Of a DNA stretch of 7,030 bases, positions 1-6,601 are shown one piece after another. The DNA comes from Betaproteobacteria bacterium. GTDB lineage: Bacteria; Pseudomonadota; Gammaproteobacteria; Burkholderiales; Rhodocyclaceae. How positions within the stretch are numbered: position 1 is the first letter of the stretch; every line of letters starts with the position of its first letter. The stretch spans positions 1-7,030 of the forward strand of contig JAPTVL010000507.1 of NCBI GenBank assembly GCA_028065725.1. The letters are read 5' to 3'. The position numbers were made by a program, and so were the translations under genes. Below the pieces are notes generated by a model that ran no database searches, was not told the origin of the DNA, and was given only the letters and a program-made list of their open reading frames with translations.

Positions 1-1205
1 TCGTCGACGCGGGGCAGATGCATGCGCTGTGCGACCGCGTGATGGCGGCCGTACCGCATGCACCGCCGGACGCGCCGACCGTCGCGAAGTTGACGCGCTT
101 CCTCGACGACGTGTTCGCCCTCGCGCCGGACGTCTCGGCACGCGTGGAATGGATCGATCGCAACGTCACGCGCCTGTACCAGGGCCTCGCCACCTGGGTC
201 GGTCGCATCGCCGTGCCAGCCGGCCGCATTTGCATCGAGGCCACCGCTGGGTCGGGCAAGACGCAGCTGGCGCTGGGCTTGCTTACCCGCGCAGCCGACG
301 CGGGGCGGCGGGTAGGCTATGTGTGCTTCAACCGCCCGCTGGCGCTGCACCTGCGGCAGTTGCTACCCGCGCAGGTGGAGGTGGCGACCTTCCACGAACT
401 GGCGACTCGGCTTTGGCGGTCGAAACGCGGAGAGCCGGATTTTGGCGACGCGGGGCTGTTCGCGGACATGGAAGCCTTGTACGTGCAGGAGCCCCACCAG
501 CCCCAATTCGACGTGCTGGTCATCGACGAGTTGCAGGACCTGGACGCGCAGTGGGTCGACGCGATGCTGCGCGCCGTTCACCCGGGCGGTCAGGCCTACC
601 TGCTCGGTGACGAGGACCAGCGACTGTTCGACGGCCGGAGCTGCTGGAGCGACCCGGGGTGCGTGAGTCTTTCCTGCCCCGACAACTTTCGCAGCCCGCG
701 CAACATCACGGCAGCGATCCGCGCGTTTGGGCTGGCGAGCAAGCCCATCGACGCGCGTTGTCCGCTGGATGGGGACATGCCGGGTTTCCATGTCTGGAAG
801 GATGATGATCCGGCGGGCATGGAGAGGACGGCGGAGGTCCTGCGCAGCTTGCAGAGCGAGGGTATCCGTCCCGAGCACATCGCGGTGCTGTCATTGCGTG
901 GACTGGATCGCTCGGACTTGCTCAAGCGAGACGAGATCGCGGGGCTTGCTCTGCGCAAGTTCATCGGCTTCGATCGTCAGGGCAATGCGCAGTACAGCGA
1001 AGGCGCCTTGCTTGCCGACACGGTGCATCGATTCAAGGGGCAGGCGGCGCCCGTGGTGGTGATCACCGAGATGGATTTCGAAACGGTGAACGACTTGATG
1101 CGCAGGCGGCTCTTCGTGGGTTGGACGCGGGCGCAGTGGCGGCTGGAGTGCGTGATGAGTGAAACGGCGCAGACGGCCCTGGCGCGGCGGCTCGAAGGAG
1201 CTTGA
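1..1205 (+). CDS. UvrD-like superfamily 1 DNA helicase, 5'-truncated by window edge
   Basis: This is an ATP-driven SF1 nucleic-acid helicase, shown by the full motif set. Counting from the ATG at 18, Walker A is ATAGSGKTQ (75-83), a motif Ib-like stretch is ATFHEL (123-128), and the Walker B/DExQ motif is VLVIDELQDLD (166-176). Motif III is LLGDEDQ (195-201), a motif IV-like NFRSPRNI lies at 223-230, motif V is DTVHRFKGQ (334-342), and motif VI is RRLFVGWTRA (363-372). The frame is open upstream of the ATG to the window edge, and that ATG has only a weak ribosome binding site, so the true start probably lies outside. Family members of this type often carry an N-terminal NERD nuclease-like domain; that is inference here. 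The ATPase core and C-terminal helicase part look intact, and the stop is TGA at 1203-1205. It faces the minus-strand operon, with 18 bases between the two stop codons. The exact substrate is unknown. Confidence 0.88.
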   Translation, partial: VDAGQMHALCDRVMAAVPHAPPDAPTVAKLTRFLDDVFALAPDVSARVEWIDRNVTRLYQGLATWVGRIAVPAGRICIEATAGSGKTQLALGLLTRAADAGRRVGYVCFNRPLALHLRQLLPAQVEVATFHELATRLWRSKRGEPDFGDAGLFADMEALYVQEPHQPQFDVLVIDELQDLDAQWVDAMLRAVHPGGQAYLLGDEDQRLFDGRSCWSDPGCVSLSCPDNFRSPRNITAAIRAFGLASKPIDARCPLDGDMPGFHVWKDDDPAGMERTAEVLRSLQSEGIRPEHIAVLSLRGLDRSDLLKRDEIAGLALRKFIGFDRQGNAQYSEGALLADTVHRFKGQAAPVVVITEMDFETVNDLMRRRLFVGWTRAQWRLECVMSETAQTALARRLEGA

Positions 1206-1206
1206 G

Positions 1207-1246
1207 GGACCGTATCCCGCCGCTCAGCCTTGCTGACGGCCGGTCC
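1207..1246. terminator. Hairpin between convergent genes, possible bidirectional terminator
   Basis: GCCG plus TCAGC (1219-1228, with C1223 bulged) pairs with GCTGACGGC (1232-1240) around a three-base loop. An outer pair, GGACCG (1207-1212) with CGGTCC (1241-1246), can extend it. The structure sits between the helicase stop (1205) and overlaps the stop of the opposite gene (1224-1226). No T-run follows on either strand, so it is not a classic intrinsic terminator. The role is inferred from position. Confidence 0.35.
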
Positions 1247-1514
1247 ATCGAAGTTCACACCGAAGCAGCAGGAAGTGGGTGTTGGCGAGCTCCCGGCACT
1301 TGTGTTGAAGTCGCTGCACGAAATCGCCGATCTGTGGTAGCTGGATCCGCGTGCGCGCCTGGTCAAGCATGGCGGTGGGGTCGAACTCCTCGTAGCTCTG
1401 CAATGCAGGCCATGCCATGGCCGCTGCGGCAACGCCGGACAGGTCGGACGCTGCCGGACGGACGGTGCCGAATGGCCCTTGCCGGGGAGGCTCCAGCGGA
1501 CGTGTGATGCCCAC
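1224..1514 (-). CDS. Hypothetical protein, 96 aa, last gene of the WYL-led operon
   Basis: I do not recognise this protein. The chosen start is the GTG at 1514-1512, eight bases after the stop of the preceding gene (1523), which fits translational coupling; the ribosome binding site is poor. An alternative ATG at 1418 would give a 64-residue product. The first 30 residues are Pro/Ala/Gly-rich and not convincing. From about residue 33 the sequence reads like a genuine soluble, helical protein, with charged and hydrophobic residues well mixed (for example QIGDFVQRLQHKCRELANTH). No signal peptide, membrane segment or known catalytic motif is visible. The frame stays open upstream to about 1970, so this could also be the C-terminus of a longer protein joined through a second frameshift with the neighbouring gene. 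Confidence 0.5.
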   Translation of the reverse strand: MGITRPLEPPRQGPFGTVRPAASDLSGVAAAAMAWPALQSYEEFDPTAMLDQARTRIQLPQIGDFVQRLQHKCRELANTHFLLLRCELRWTGRQQG

Positions 1515-1522
1515 CGATCCGG

Positions 1523-2178
1523 TCAGGCCGAGATCGCGGGCCAGACGGCCTCCAGCTGAAACCCGGCCGTCAGGTAGGCCTCGATGACGGCCTGCCGCTC
1601 CTCCAGAACCGCTTCGAGCCGTTGCCGGCGCTGCTGGTACGGCAGGCGCCGGTCCACCAACAGGGCGTAGGTTTCGTCGCCAATGATTTCCGGGAGATGG
1701 GAAACCCCGAACTCCTGGATCCTGTACGAATGTGCTCGCGGAAGGCGCTGGCGACGGCCTTGTTCCACCTGTTGCACAGCGCCAGCACCTCGGCGAGCGA
1801 AGCCTGCCATTGTTCCAGGCTGCGGCCGTTGTCGGTATAACGCCTTCGCAGCGGCGCGTAGCAAGCCTCACAAACAACGCTGGTGAAGGCGACGGATCGA
1901 TCCTCGGGGTTTCGATCCGGATCCAGAAGATGGTCGAAAGGGTGAGGGTTGTCGCGCCGCCCCTCGACACTGAAGAATGCGGCCGGGGTGCCGAAGCAGA
2001 TGGTTGACCCGAGCGGCAGGTGCATGTACGTCACGTAGCGGTACACGATCCGCCGGCAGTGGTGGCAGACGAAGGCGGAGGTCACCGACGCACTGCCACT
2101 CGAAGAGCCGACGGGCTCGGGACCCTGATCCGCGACCGGATCCGCCAGCGAGGGCGCTGGCAGGAGCAAAGGAGGCAT
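1523..2178 (-). pseudogene. CxxC...CxxC putative metal-binding protein, frameshifted near 1727
   Basis: The family is not recognised. From ATG 2178 the first frame gives about 150 credible residues: a Pro/Ser-rich N-terminus (1-34), FVCHHC (36-41), an aromatic-rich middle, VVCEAC (101-106), then a helical stretch ending AFREHIR. Two CxxC pairs about 60 residues apart suggest zinc binding. At about 1726-1728 the protein-like signal jumps to another frame, continuing YRIQEFGVSHLPEIIGDETY and a Glu/Arg-rich helix to TGA 1523-1525. Restoring one base after CG of the Arg codon joins the halves into about 218 residues. Without it, frame one runs as Ser/Arg-rich junk to 1570. I see no slippery heptamer at the junction, so a deletion or sequencing error is likelier than programmed frameshifting. 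It begins 41 bases after the WYL gene ends, so probably shares its transcript. Confidence 0.6.
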
Positions 2179-2219
2179 GCTGTCTCTGTCGGTTTCGGGT
2201 GGCGATTGTGGGGTGCCGT

Positions 2220-3272
2220 TCAGGTGCGCTTCTTGGCAACAGGGGCTCGTTTGACCGAGCGATAGCGACTGGAGGCCTTTTGCAGCATTGCCTGTACCTC
2301 CGCACGCAAGTCGGGTGGTGCGACGACCTCCGCGGCCGCTCCATAGCCCAGCAGCCAGGCCTTGAATTGCGGCGAAACGCGAACGCTGGCCTGGAGTTCA
2401 AGGACCCCTTCTTCGTTCTGCGAGATCACGCGCTGGTCCGCGGCAATCGGTGCGTCAAGCAGCGCATGGCCGGCAAAGTCGAAGAATCGCAGCTGGACAG
2501 TGGCGTCGGTTCCTCCCAGTTGGAACGGACCCGACGCGATGTACGCATCGATGTCGAAGCCCGGCGGGCGCTCGACGGCGGCCTCCTTGACCTTCGCTGT
2601 CTGGATGCGGCTCACATGCAATACCCGAAGATTCGAGAATCGCGAAATCCAGGCGACCAGGTAGAGGTTCATGTCGCGGCTGACCAGGGCCAGCGGGGAG
2701 ACGGTCATCTGGCTGGAGGCCCGCTGTGCGTTGCGATAATCGATCTGCAACTGCAGATCCTCATACAGCGCCCGGCTGACTGCTCGGGTCACAGCCCCGT
2801 CGGGAGTTGCTGCCGGAGCCACCGGGCGCGCCGCGATGATCCGCACCTTGTCGCGCAGCCACCCTTGTGCTCGCTGGTCATGCTCCAGGCGGCTTGCCGC
2901 TTCCTGGAAAAACGGCCCGAGGCTTTGCACCATCGCCTGCGGAAGCAACTGCCGCCCAAAGCGGGCCAACCAGGCGAAGCCCAGCGCCTCGTCCACGGTC
3001 AAGCCCATCTGGGCGCGTCGTGCGGTGCTGCGCTCGATGCTCCACCCGTAGGGTTTGCCGCGGTCGTCGCAATGCAGTGTGCCGAACCACTGGCCGTGAT
3101 CGCGCAGGAATTCGAGGTCGCGCTCGACCGTGCGCTTCTCGACCGCGTAGCCCGCCGCGCGCAACTGCTCCGTCAGCGTCCTGGCAGCGACGGATGACGT
3201 GCCCTTGGCGGGTAGGCGCTGCAGGATTTCAATGCGACGCAAAAACGTCTGGGCATCCAGATTGGCGGCCAA
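2220..3272 (-). CDS. WYL-domain transcriptional regulator with N-terminal HTH
   Basis: This is a likely cytoplasmic DNA-binding regulator. The N-terminus (residues about 8-60) reads as a winged helix-turn-helix of the DeoR/HTH_11 kind, with LRRIEILQRLP and the recognition-like KRTVERDLEFLRDHG. Residues about 165-225 match a WYL domain: a basic/aromatic strand (LQLQIDYRNA), SPLALVSRDMNLYLVAW where NLYLVAW is the WYL-like signature, and SNLRVLHVSRIQ. Residues about 255-335 fit the C-terminal WCX extension. At 350 aa it has the usual family length. The start is TTG at 3272-3270, chosen because AGGGAG lies seven bases upstream and no ATG gives an equally good site. The C-terminus is basic (KRAPVAKKRT). 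WYL proteins often sense ligands, sometimes nucleic acid, and control defence or DNA-repair operons. Here it leads a three-gene operon and lies divergent to the small-membrane-protein operon, so either could be its target. Confidence 0.88.
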   Translation of the reverse strand: MAANLDAQTFLRRIEILQRLPAKGTSSVAARTLTEQLRAAGYAVEKRTVERDLEFLRDHGQWFGTLHCDDRGKPYGWSIERSTARRAQMGLTVDEALGFAWLARFGRQLLPQAMVQSLGPFFQEAASRLEHDQRAQGWLRDKVRIIAARPVAPAATPDGAVTRAVSRALYEDLQLQIDYRNAQRASSQMTVSPLALVSRDMNLYLVAWISRFSNLRVLHVSRIQTAKVKEAAVERPPGFDIDAYIASGPFQLGGTDATVQLRFFDFAGHALLDAPIAADQRVISQNEEGVLELQASVRVSPQFKAWLLGYGAAAEVVAPPDLRAEVQAMLQKASSRYRSVKRAPVAKKRT

Positions 3273-3277
3273 GTCTG

Positions 3278-3285
3278 ATCTCCCT
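3278..3285 (-). promoter_or_regulatory. Ribosome binding site for the WYL gene (TTG start)
   Basis: On the minus strand AGGGAGAT precedes TTG 3272-3270, with seven bases between AGGGAG and the start codon. This decides the unusual TTG start, since the reading frame itself stays open for some distance upstream. Confidence 0.6.
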
Positions 3286-3407
3286 GTGAACGAAACTCGA
3301 AGGCCGAGCCTGTTGGATGCTGCCGATCATCGCGAGCAGGCGCAGGGCCGGCCTCCGTGCAGGTGTGCCGTCGCAAGTCGAATCATCCCTCGCGGATGCG
3401 ACAAGGA

Positions 3408-3435
3408 TTGACGCAACCCTTGCTCATCATAGAGG
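3408..3435 (+). promoter_or_regulatory. Possible sigma-70 promoter for the small-membrane-protein operon
   Basis: TTGACG (3408-3413) matches the -35 consensus in five of six bases. After 16 bases comes TAGAGG (3430-3435), a poor -10. Its position, about 40 bases upstream of the first ATG in a divergent intergenic region, is suitable. The weak -10 would fit an activator-dependent promoter, but this is a guess from sequence alone. No clear promoter for the divergent WYL gene was seen in 3273-3400. Confidence 0.25.
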
Positions 3436-3474
3436 CCTCGGCACGTCGGAAGTGCCACAGCCCACGAGGAGGCC
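3434..3474 (+). promoter_or_regulatory. Structured leader that can pair with the ribosome binding site
   Basis: GGCAC (3440-3444) and GTGCC (3452-3456) form a small hairpin. Just outside it, GGCCTC (3434-3439) is the exact complement of GAGGCC (3469-3474), which overlaps the ribosome binding site GAGGAGG (3466-3472) of the 39-aa gene. Such pairing could limit translation initiation. In GC-rich DNA short complements arise often, so this is only suggestive. Confidence 0.25.
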
Positions 3475-3477
3475 GTC

Positions 3478-3597
3478 ATGCTCAAGTTCGCCGGATACAC
3501 CATGTTCGCGGCCCTGGTCGTTGCCACGGCTGTCGGGCTCGTCGTCGGTACGATAGCCGAGGCGGCGGCGGCGCCGTTTCGTGACGCATCGCGTTGA
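3478..3597 (+). CDS. Small single-span membrane protein, 39 aa
   Basis: The family is not recognised. It is supported by an excellent ribosome binding site, GAGGAGG at 3466-3472, five bases before the ATG. The protein has a short N-terminus with one lysine and one aromatic cluster (MLKFAGYTMF), one hydrophobic span at about residues 9-27 rich in Val, Ala and Gly, and a short tail ending FRDASR. The span could be a transmembrane helix of the inner membrane; a cleavable signal peptide is less likely because almost nothing would remain after cleavage. It is followed after 12 bases by another small membrane gene, with DUF445 beyond that, so the three are probably cotranscribed. Its role may be as an accessory subunit of the DUF445 protein, by association only. 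The short length makes conservation evidence necessary, and that is not available here. Confidence 0.6.
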   Translation: MLKFAGYTMFAALVVATAVGLVVGTIAEAAAAPFRDASR

Positions 3598-3609
3598 CCG
3601 GAGGCTCCC

Positions 3610-3795
3610 ATGTTTCTCTTGATCACAACCGCCGTTGCGGTGTTCATCGGCCTGTTCAAGGCCGCTGCGATTCTTCTCGGCGCAGTTCTCGGCGTCGGCT
3701 TCTTCGCTGCGCTTGTTGGACTGCTCCTTGCGATGCTGCTCAAGCAGATCGTCGAGTCCATCATGGAAGACTGGTGCGCCAAGAGCGCGAAATGA
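3610..3795 (+). CDS. Small hydrophobic membrane protein, 61 aa
   Basis: The family is not recognised. ATG 3610 has CGGAGG at 3599-3604, five bases upstream, a strong initiation signal. Residues about 2-43 are almost wholly hydrophobic (Leu, Val, Ala, Ile, Phe, Gly) with one lysine at residue 18, fitting two tightly packed transmembrane helices in a hairpin, or one long one. The remainder, about residues 44-61, is an amphipathic, charged tail containing KQIVESIMEDW, one cysteine and a lysine-rich end (CAKSAK). Such a layout is seen in small inner-membrane partner proteins and in some phage or toxin peptides. No toxin family is identified and there is no antitoxin RNA candidate, so the partner idea is favoured because it lies 12 bases after one membrane gene and 30 bases before DUF445. 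Confidence 0.72.
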   Translation: MFLLITTAVAVFIGLFKAAAILLGAVLGVGFFAALVGLLLAMLLKQIVESIMEDWCAKSAK

Positions 3796-3825
3796 TTCCT
3801 TCACGATGCCCCGTCTGAGCCCAAG

Positions 3826-5169
3826 ATGAGCGCCGATCTCTCGATGCCGTCCTCCGAGCCGAACACCACGGATCCACGCGCCACGGCGCTTCGCAACAAC
3901 CGTCGCCTGGCCCTCGGGCTCTTGCTGGCCGCCGGGCTGGTTTTCATCACGGGCGCCGCAGCCGAGGCCACTGGCCGGCCGTGGGGAGGATGGCTGAGGG
4001 CTTTCGGCGAGGCGGCGGCAGTGGGCGGCCTGGCGGACTGGTTCGCCGTGGTCGCCCTGTTCCGGCATCCGCTCGGCATGCGTTGGATTCCGCACACGGC
4101 CATCATTCCGCGTAACAAGGACCGGATCGCCACCAGCCTGGCCGAGTTCGTGCGAGACAAGTTTCTCGAGCCGGAAGCCTTGCTGCGCAAGCTTCAGGTG
4201 TTCGACCCCGCGGCTCGCCTGGCGCAGTGGCTCACGGATCCGGCGCGCATCGATGCGTTGGCGCGACAGGCGCAGCGTCTCGGGCTGGAAGCTCTGCAGT
4301 GGCTCGACGATGACGCGCTGCGGTTGGCCCTCAAGAACTTGCTTCTCGACGCCTTGCGAGGCTGGGATGCCGCGCAAAGTGCCGGCCAGATCCTTTCGCT
4401 GCTGACGCGAGACGGGCGCCATCAGCAACTACTCGACGAGGCGCTGGGGAAGCTGGGGGAGTTTCTCGGCCAGCCCGAGGTCAAGAAGCGCGTCTCCGAC
4501 CTGATGGTCCAGTATGCGCGCCAGGAATGGCCGACCATCATCTCGCTGGTCGACAAGCTGAAGTCCGTGGATTCGATGGGCGATTACCTGGCCGACAAGC
4601 TTGCGCAGGCGTTGATGAATGAACTGGCTGCCATCCTGAAGCAGGCGGAGCACCCGGTACGAGTGGCGTATGACCTCAAGGCCCACGAATTCATCGAGCG
4701 GCTCCGCAGGCATCCTGTGCTTCAGGCCCGAGTGCGGGAGATCAAGCAGCGCACGATCGATCATCCGAGCGTCCAAGGCTATGTCGAAGGCCTGGTGCAC
4801 GAAGTTCGGGAATGGCTGCGCCTTGATCTCGCTCGGACGGACTCGCTACTCGCCGGGCGCCTGCGAGATGCGCTCGCCGTGCTCGGCGCTCGGGTGGGAG
4901 CTGACCCGCAACTGCGATCGAGCATCAATGAGCACGTCGTCGGCACTGCGCAAAGGCTGGTGGAGAGCCTCCGCGGATCTCTGACGGAGCACATTGTTCA
5001 GACGGTGCGCTTGTGGGACGACGAGACGATGGTGCGAGAGCTGGACCTTGCTGTGGGGAAGGACCTGCAATACATCCGGCTGAATGGGGCGCTGGTTGGC
5101 GGCTTGGTTGGAATCTTGCTTCACAGCACGGCGATTCTTGTGCCGCTACTCCTTGCTGGGGCGCGCTGA
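3826..5169 (+). CDS. DUF445 family inner-membrane protein (YjiN-like)
   Basis: A 447-aa DUF445 protein, the family that includes E. coli YjiN; its biochemical function is not established. The diagnostic stretch GGLADWFAVVALFRHPLG (about residues 67-84) is followed by IPHTAIIPRNKDRIA (88-102). A hydrophobic segment at about residues 28-46 gives an N-terminal membrane anchor, and a second at about 418-443 (from NGALVGGLVGILLHS on) gives a C-terminal one. Between them are about 300 mostly helical, charged residues likely forming a soluble domain, with repeated patterns such as LLDALRGWD and EWLRLDLARTDSLLAG. Length and layout are normal for the family. ATG 3826 has only a weak ribosome binding site; ATG 3844 is an alternative start. 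It lies 30 bases after the 61-aa membrane gene, so it is probably the last member of a three-gene operon. YjiN as a name is by family only. Confidence 0.88.
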   Translation: MSADLSMPSSEPNTTDPRATALRNNRRLALGLLLAAGLVFITGAAAEATGRPWGGWLRAFGEAAAVGGLADWFAVVALFRHPLGMRWIPHTAIIPRNKDRIATSLAEFVRDKFLEPEALLRKLQVFDPAARLAQWLTDPARIDALARQAQRLGLEALQWLDDDALRLALKNLLLDALRGWDAAQSAGQILSLLTRDGRHQQLLDEALGKLGEFLGQPEVKKRVSDLMVQYARQEWPTIISLVDKLKSVDSMGDYLADKLAQALMNELAAILKQAEHPVRVAYDLKAHEFIERLRRHPVLQARVREIKQRTIDHPSVQGYVEGLVHEVREWLRLDLARTDSLLAGRLRDALAVLGARVGADPQLRSSINEHVVGTAQRLVESLRGSLTEHIVQTVRLWDDETMVRELDLAVGKDLQYIRLNGALVGGLVGILLHSTAILVPLLLAGAR

Positions 5170-5433
5170 GGAGGAAAAGGGTGTTCGTCCGCACTGCGGG
5201 AAGGCCGTTGGCATCCAGAGAATCCCTAATCTTTGCAATTCACTCTGGTCAAAGCCGTGAGTTCCGCTTAGATTGACCCCTGCCGAGTTCGATAGAACGA
5301 TTATTACAGGCCCAACATTGGCGTTTGCGATCCGTGTGCGTTGACACTTGAGCCTTCGAATTGCCTCCGTTGGTGTACTGGGCAAATCCATCGTGGGTTG
5401 GGTTTTCGTAGCAATTTATAAGGGTAGAAAATA
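5170..5433 (+). other. Intergenic stretch across a base-composition change, no convincing gene
   Basis: GC drops noticeably from about 5220 onward. A GGAGG-like site right after the DUF445 stop precedes a possible 31-codon reading frame from GTG 5181 to TGA 5276, but its product has no recognisable features. In another frame, about 5177-5260 resembles a zinc-ribbon start (RPHCGKAVGIQRIPN), with one cysteine of the usual CPxCG replaced by Arg, and then stops. A perfect -35-like TTGACA at 5341-5346 lacks a matching -10 at normal spacing. No tRNA, terminator or repeat was identified. Confidence 0.4.
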
Positions 5434-6561
5434 ATGCCAACGAAGAGTGAAAAAGAGAATTTCGACGAGGCCTTTAATCGGGCTTATGAGGCCAAGGAGC
5501 CCGATTATAGTAAGCATATCAACATCGCCCTGGTTGGTAAGGTGAGCGCCGGAAAGAGCTCCTTACTGAACGCCATTTTTGATCGTGATCGAAACGACCC
5601 TATCGCAGCTGTTGGAGCGCATTCTGGCGTTACCACGAAAGTTATTCCCTACAAGCTTGGCAAGGAGGTATTAATAATAGATTGCCCCGGCTTGAGCGAC
5701 GTGCGAGCGGAGAACAGTGAGCAAACGCGGGAATTTTTGAGATCGATCGATCTTGCGATTTTTGTTGTAACTGGATCGGCTGATGCGTCTCAGAAGGAAA
5801 ATTTTGAAGATGTGAGGCGGACTGCCAAAAAAACGTTCGCCGTTCTGAATAAAGTTGATGAGTGGGATGACCTTGAAGACGAGGCTCTCAAGGCAGTCAA
5901 GGGGCAGTGGGAACAGGTGCTTGGCTTAAGCAAGCTCTACCCGACATGCGCCAAAGGCTACGATCCCAAGATGCGCAAAGATGCACCCATGGATATCAGA
6001 GGTGTAGTCGAGTTGCGAAAGGACATCGTTGATTTTTTGGAGCAGGAGGGAAAGGAGCTACTGCTTGCGCGTCACCTAAAATATAAAACGCGGTTCGCCG
6101 CTACGATAATCGCGACCGCCCTCGCCGCAGTTGCCGCTGAGGCGTTTTTGCCGGGTAGCGCAGCATATATAACTGCCACGCAAGTTGTTGCAATAACTGC
6201 GCTCTGCTACCTCTATACAGGCGAGGTGTTGAGTAAAACCTCGGTATTGGGATTGCTTCCTACGTTCATTGGTGAGTCGGTAGGCACTACCGTTTTTCTT
6301 TGGCTAAAGAGCTTTTTGCCGCCAACAGGTATTTTAGATTTGGCTGCTGCTTTAGTCGCTATTGTGATAACCTTTGCTATGCTCGCTGCCATTACATGGA
6401 TGTTTGTGAATGGACATTCTCTGGACGAGCATGATTTGTTGGCCAAGATGTTCGGGCGATTCAGGGGGATTGGGTCGGAATTCAAGAAATTCGGGATTGA
6501 TGATTTCAAAAATAAAGAGCGCTTAACCGCTACGATCGAGCGGTTGCTCAAGTCGGTCTGA
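5434..6561 (+). CDS. Era/MnmE-like GTPase with C-terminal membrane domain (DUF697-like)
   Basis: A GTP-binding protein of 375 aa. The G motifs are clear: G1 GKVSAGKSS (35-43), G2 a Thr in GVTTK (65-69), G3 DCPG (83-86), G4 NKVD (139-142), and a G5-like CAK (172-174). Residues 1-28 are short and charged. After the G domain, a linker (about 185-218) leads to hydrophobic stretches at about 222-262, 265-290 and 300-326. These resemble the DUF697/YcjF-type membrane part that follows G domains in related GTPases, and end in a basic tail. The start at ATG 5434 has AGGG at 5421-5424, spaced nine bases. The gene is plainly less GC-rich than its neighbours, using codons such as ATA and TTA, which suggests acquisition by transfer. 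Membrane GTPases of this layout occur in stress and defence islands; a defence role here is inference from the adjacent hsdR-like start. Confidence 0.85.
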   Translation: MPTKSEKENFDEAFNRAYEAKEPDYSKHINIALVGKVSAGKSSLLNAIFDRDRNDPIAAVGAHSGVTTKVIPYKLGKEVLIIDCPGLSDVRAENSEQTREFLRSIDLAIFVVTGSADASQKENFEDVRRTAKKTFAVLNKVDEWDDLEDEALKAVKGQWEQVLGLSKLYPTCAKGYDPKMRKDAPMDIRGVVELRKDIVDFLEQEGKELLLARHLKYKTRFAATIIATALAAVAAEAFLPGSAAYITATQVVAITALCYLYTGEVLSKTSVLGLLPTFIGESVGTTVFLWLKSFLPPTGILDLAAALVAIVITFAMLAAITWMFVNGHSLDEHDLLAKMFGRFRGIGSEFKKFGIDDFKNKERLTATIERLLKSV

Positions 6562-6601
6562 TGGCTAAAAGGAACGGCGGCCGCAGGCAGATGATCGGGA
6601 G

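Noticed and set aside
1720..1735. Programmed -1 frameshifting in the CxxC gene
   Set aside because: The junction has no X XXY YYZ slippery heptamer, and none was seen in the adjoining 60 bases.
1977..3197. Long plus-strand reading frame of 406 codons opposite the WYL and CxxC genes
   Set aside because: It is antisense to clear protein families, its product is rich in Arg, Ala and Pro without domain features, and it has no good ribosome binding site.
3427..4428. Long minus-strand reading frame of 333 codons opposite the small membrane genes and DUF445
   Set aside because: It mirrors GC-rich coding sequence of DUF445, the product is low-complexity and charged, and the opposite strand has family motifs.
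5341..5346. Perfect TTGACA as a promoter for the GTPase gene
   Set aside because: No acceptable -10 hexamer lies 15-19 bases downstream. The nearest TATA-like run, at about 5415-5421, overlaps the ribosome binding site region.
5249..5440. Minus-strand frame of 63 codons containing CWAC
   Set aside because: One CxxC only, no ribosome binding site, polar low-information sequence, and it overlaps the GTPase start region.
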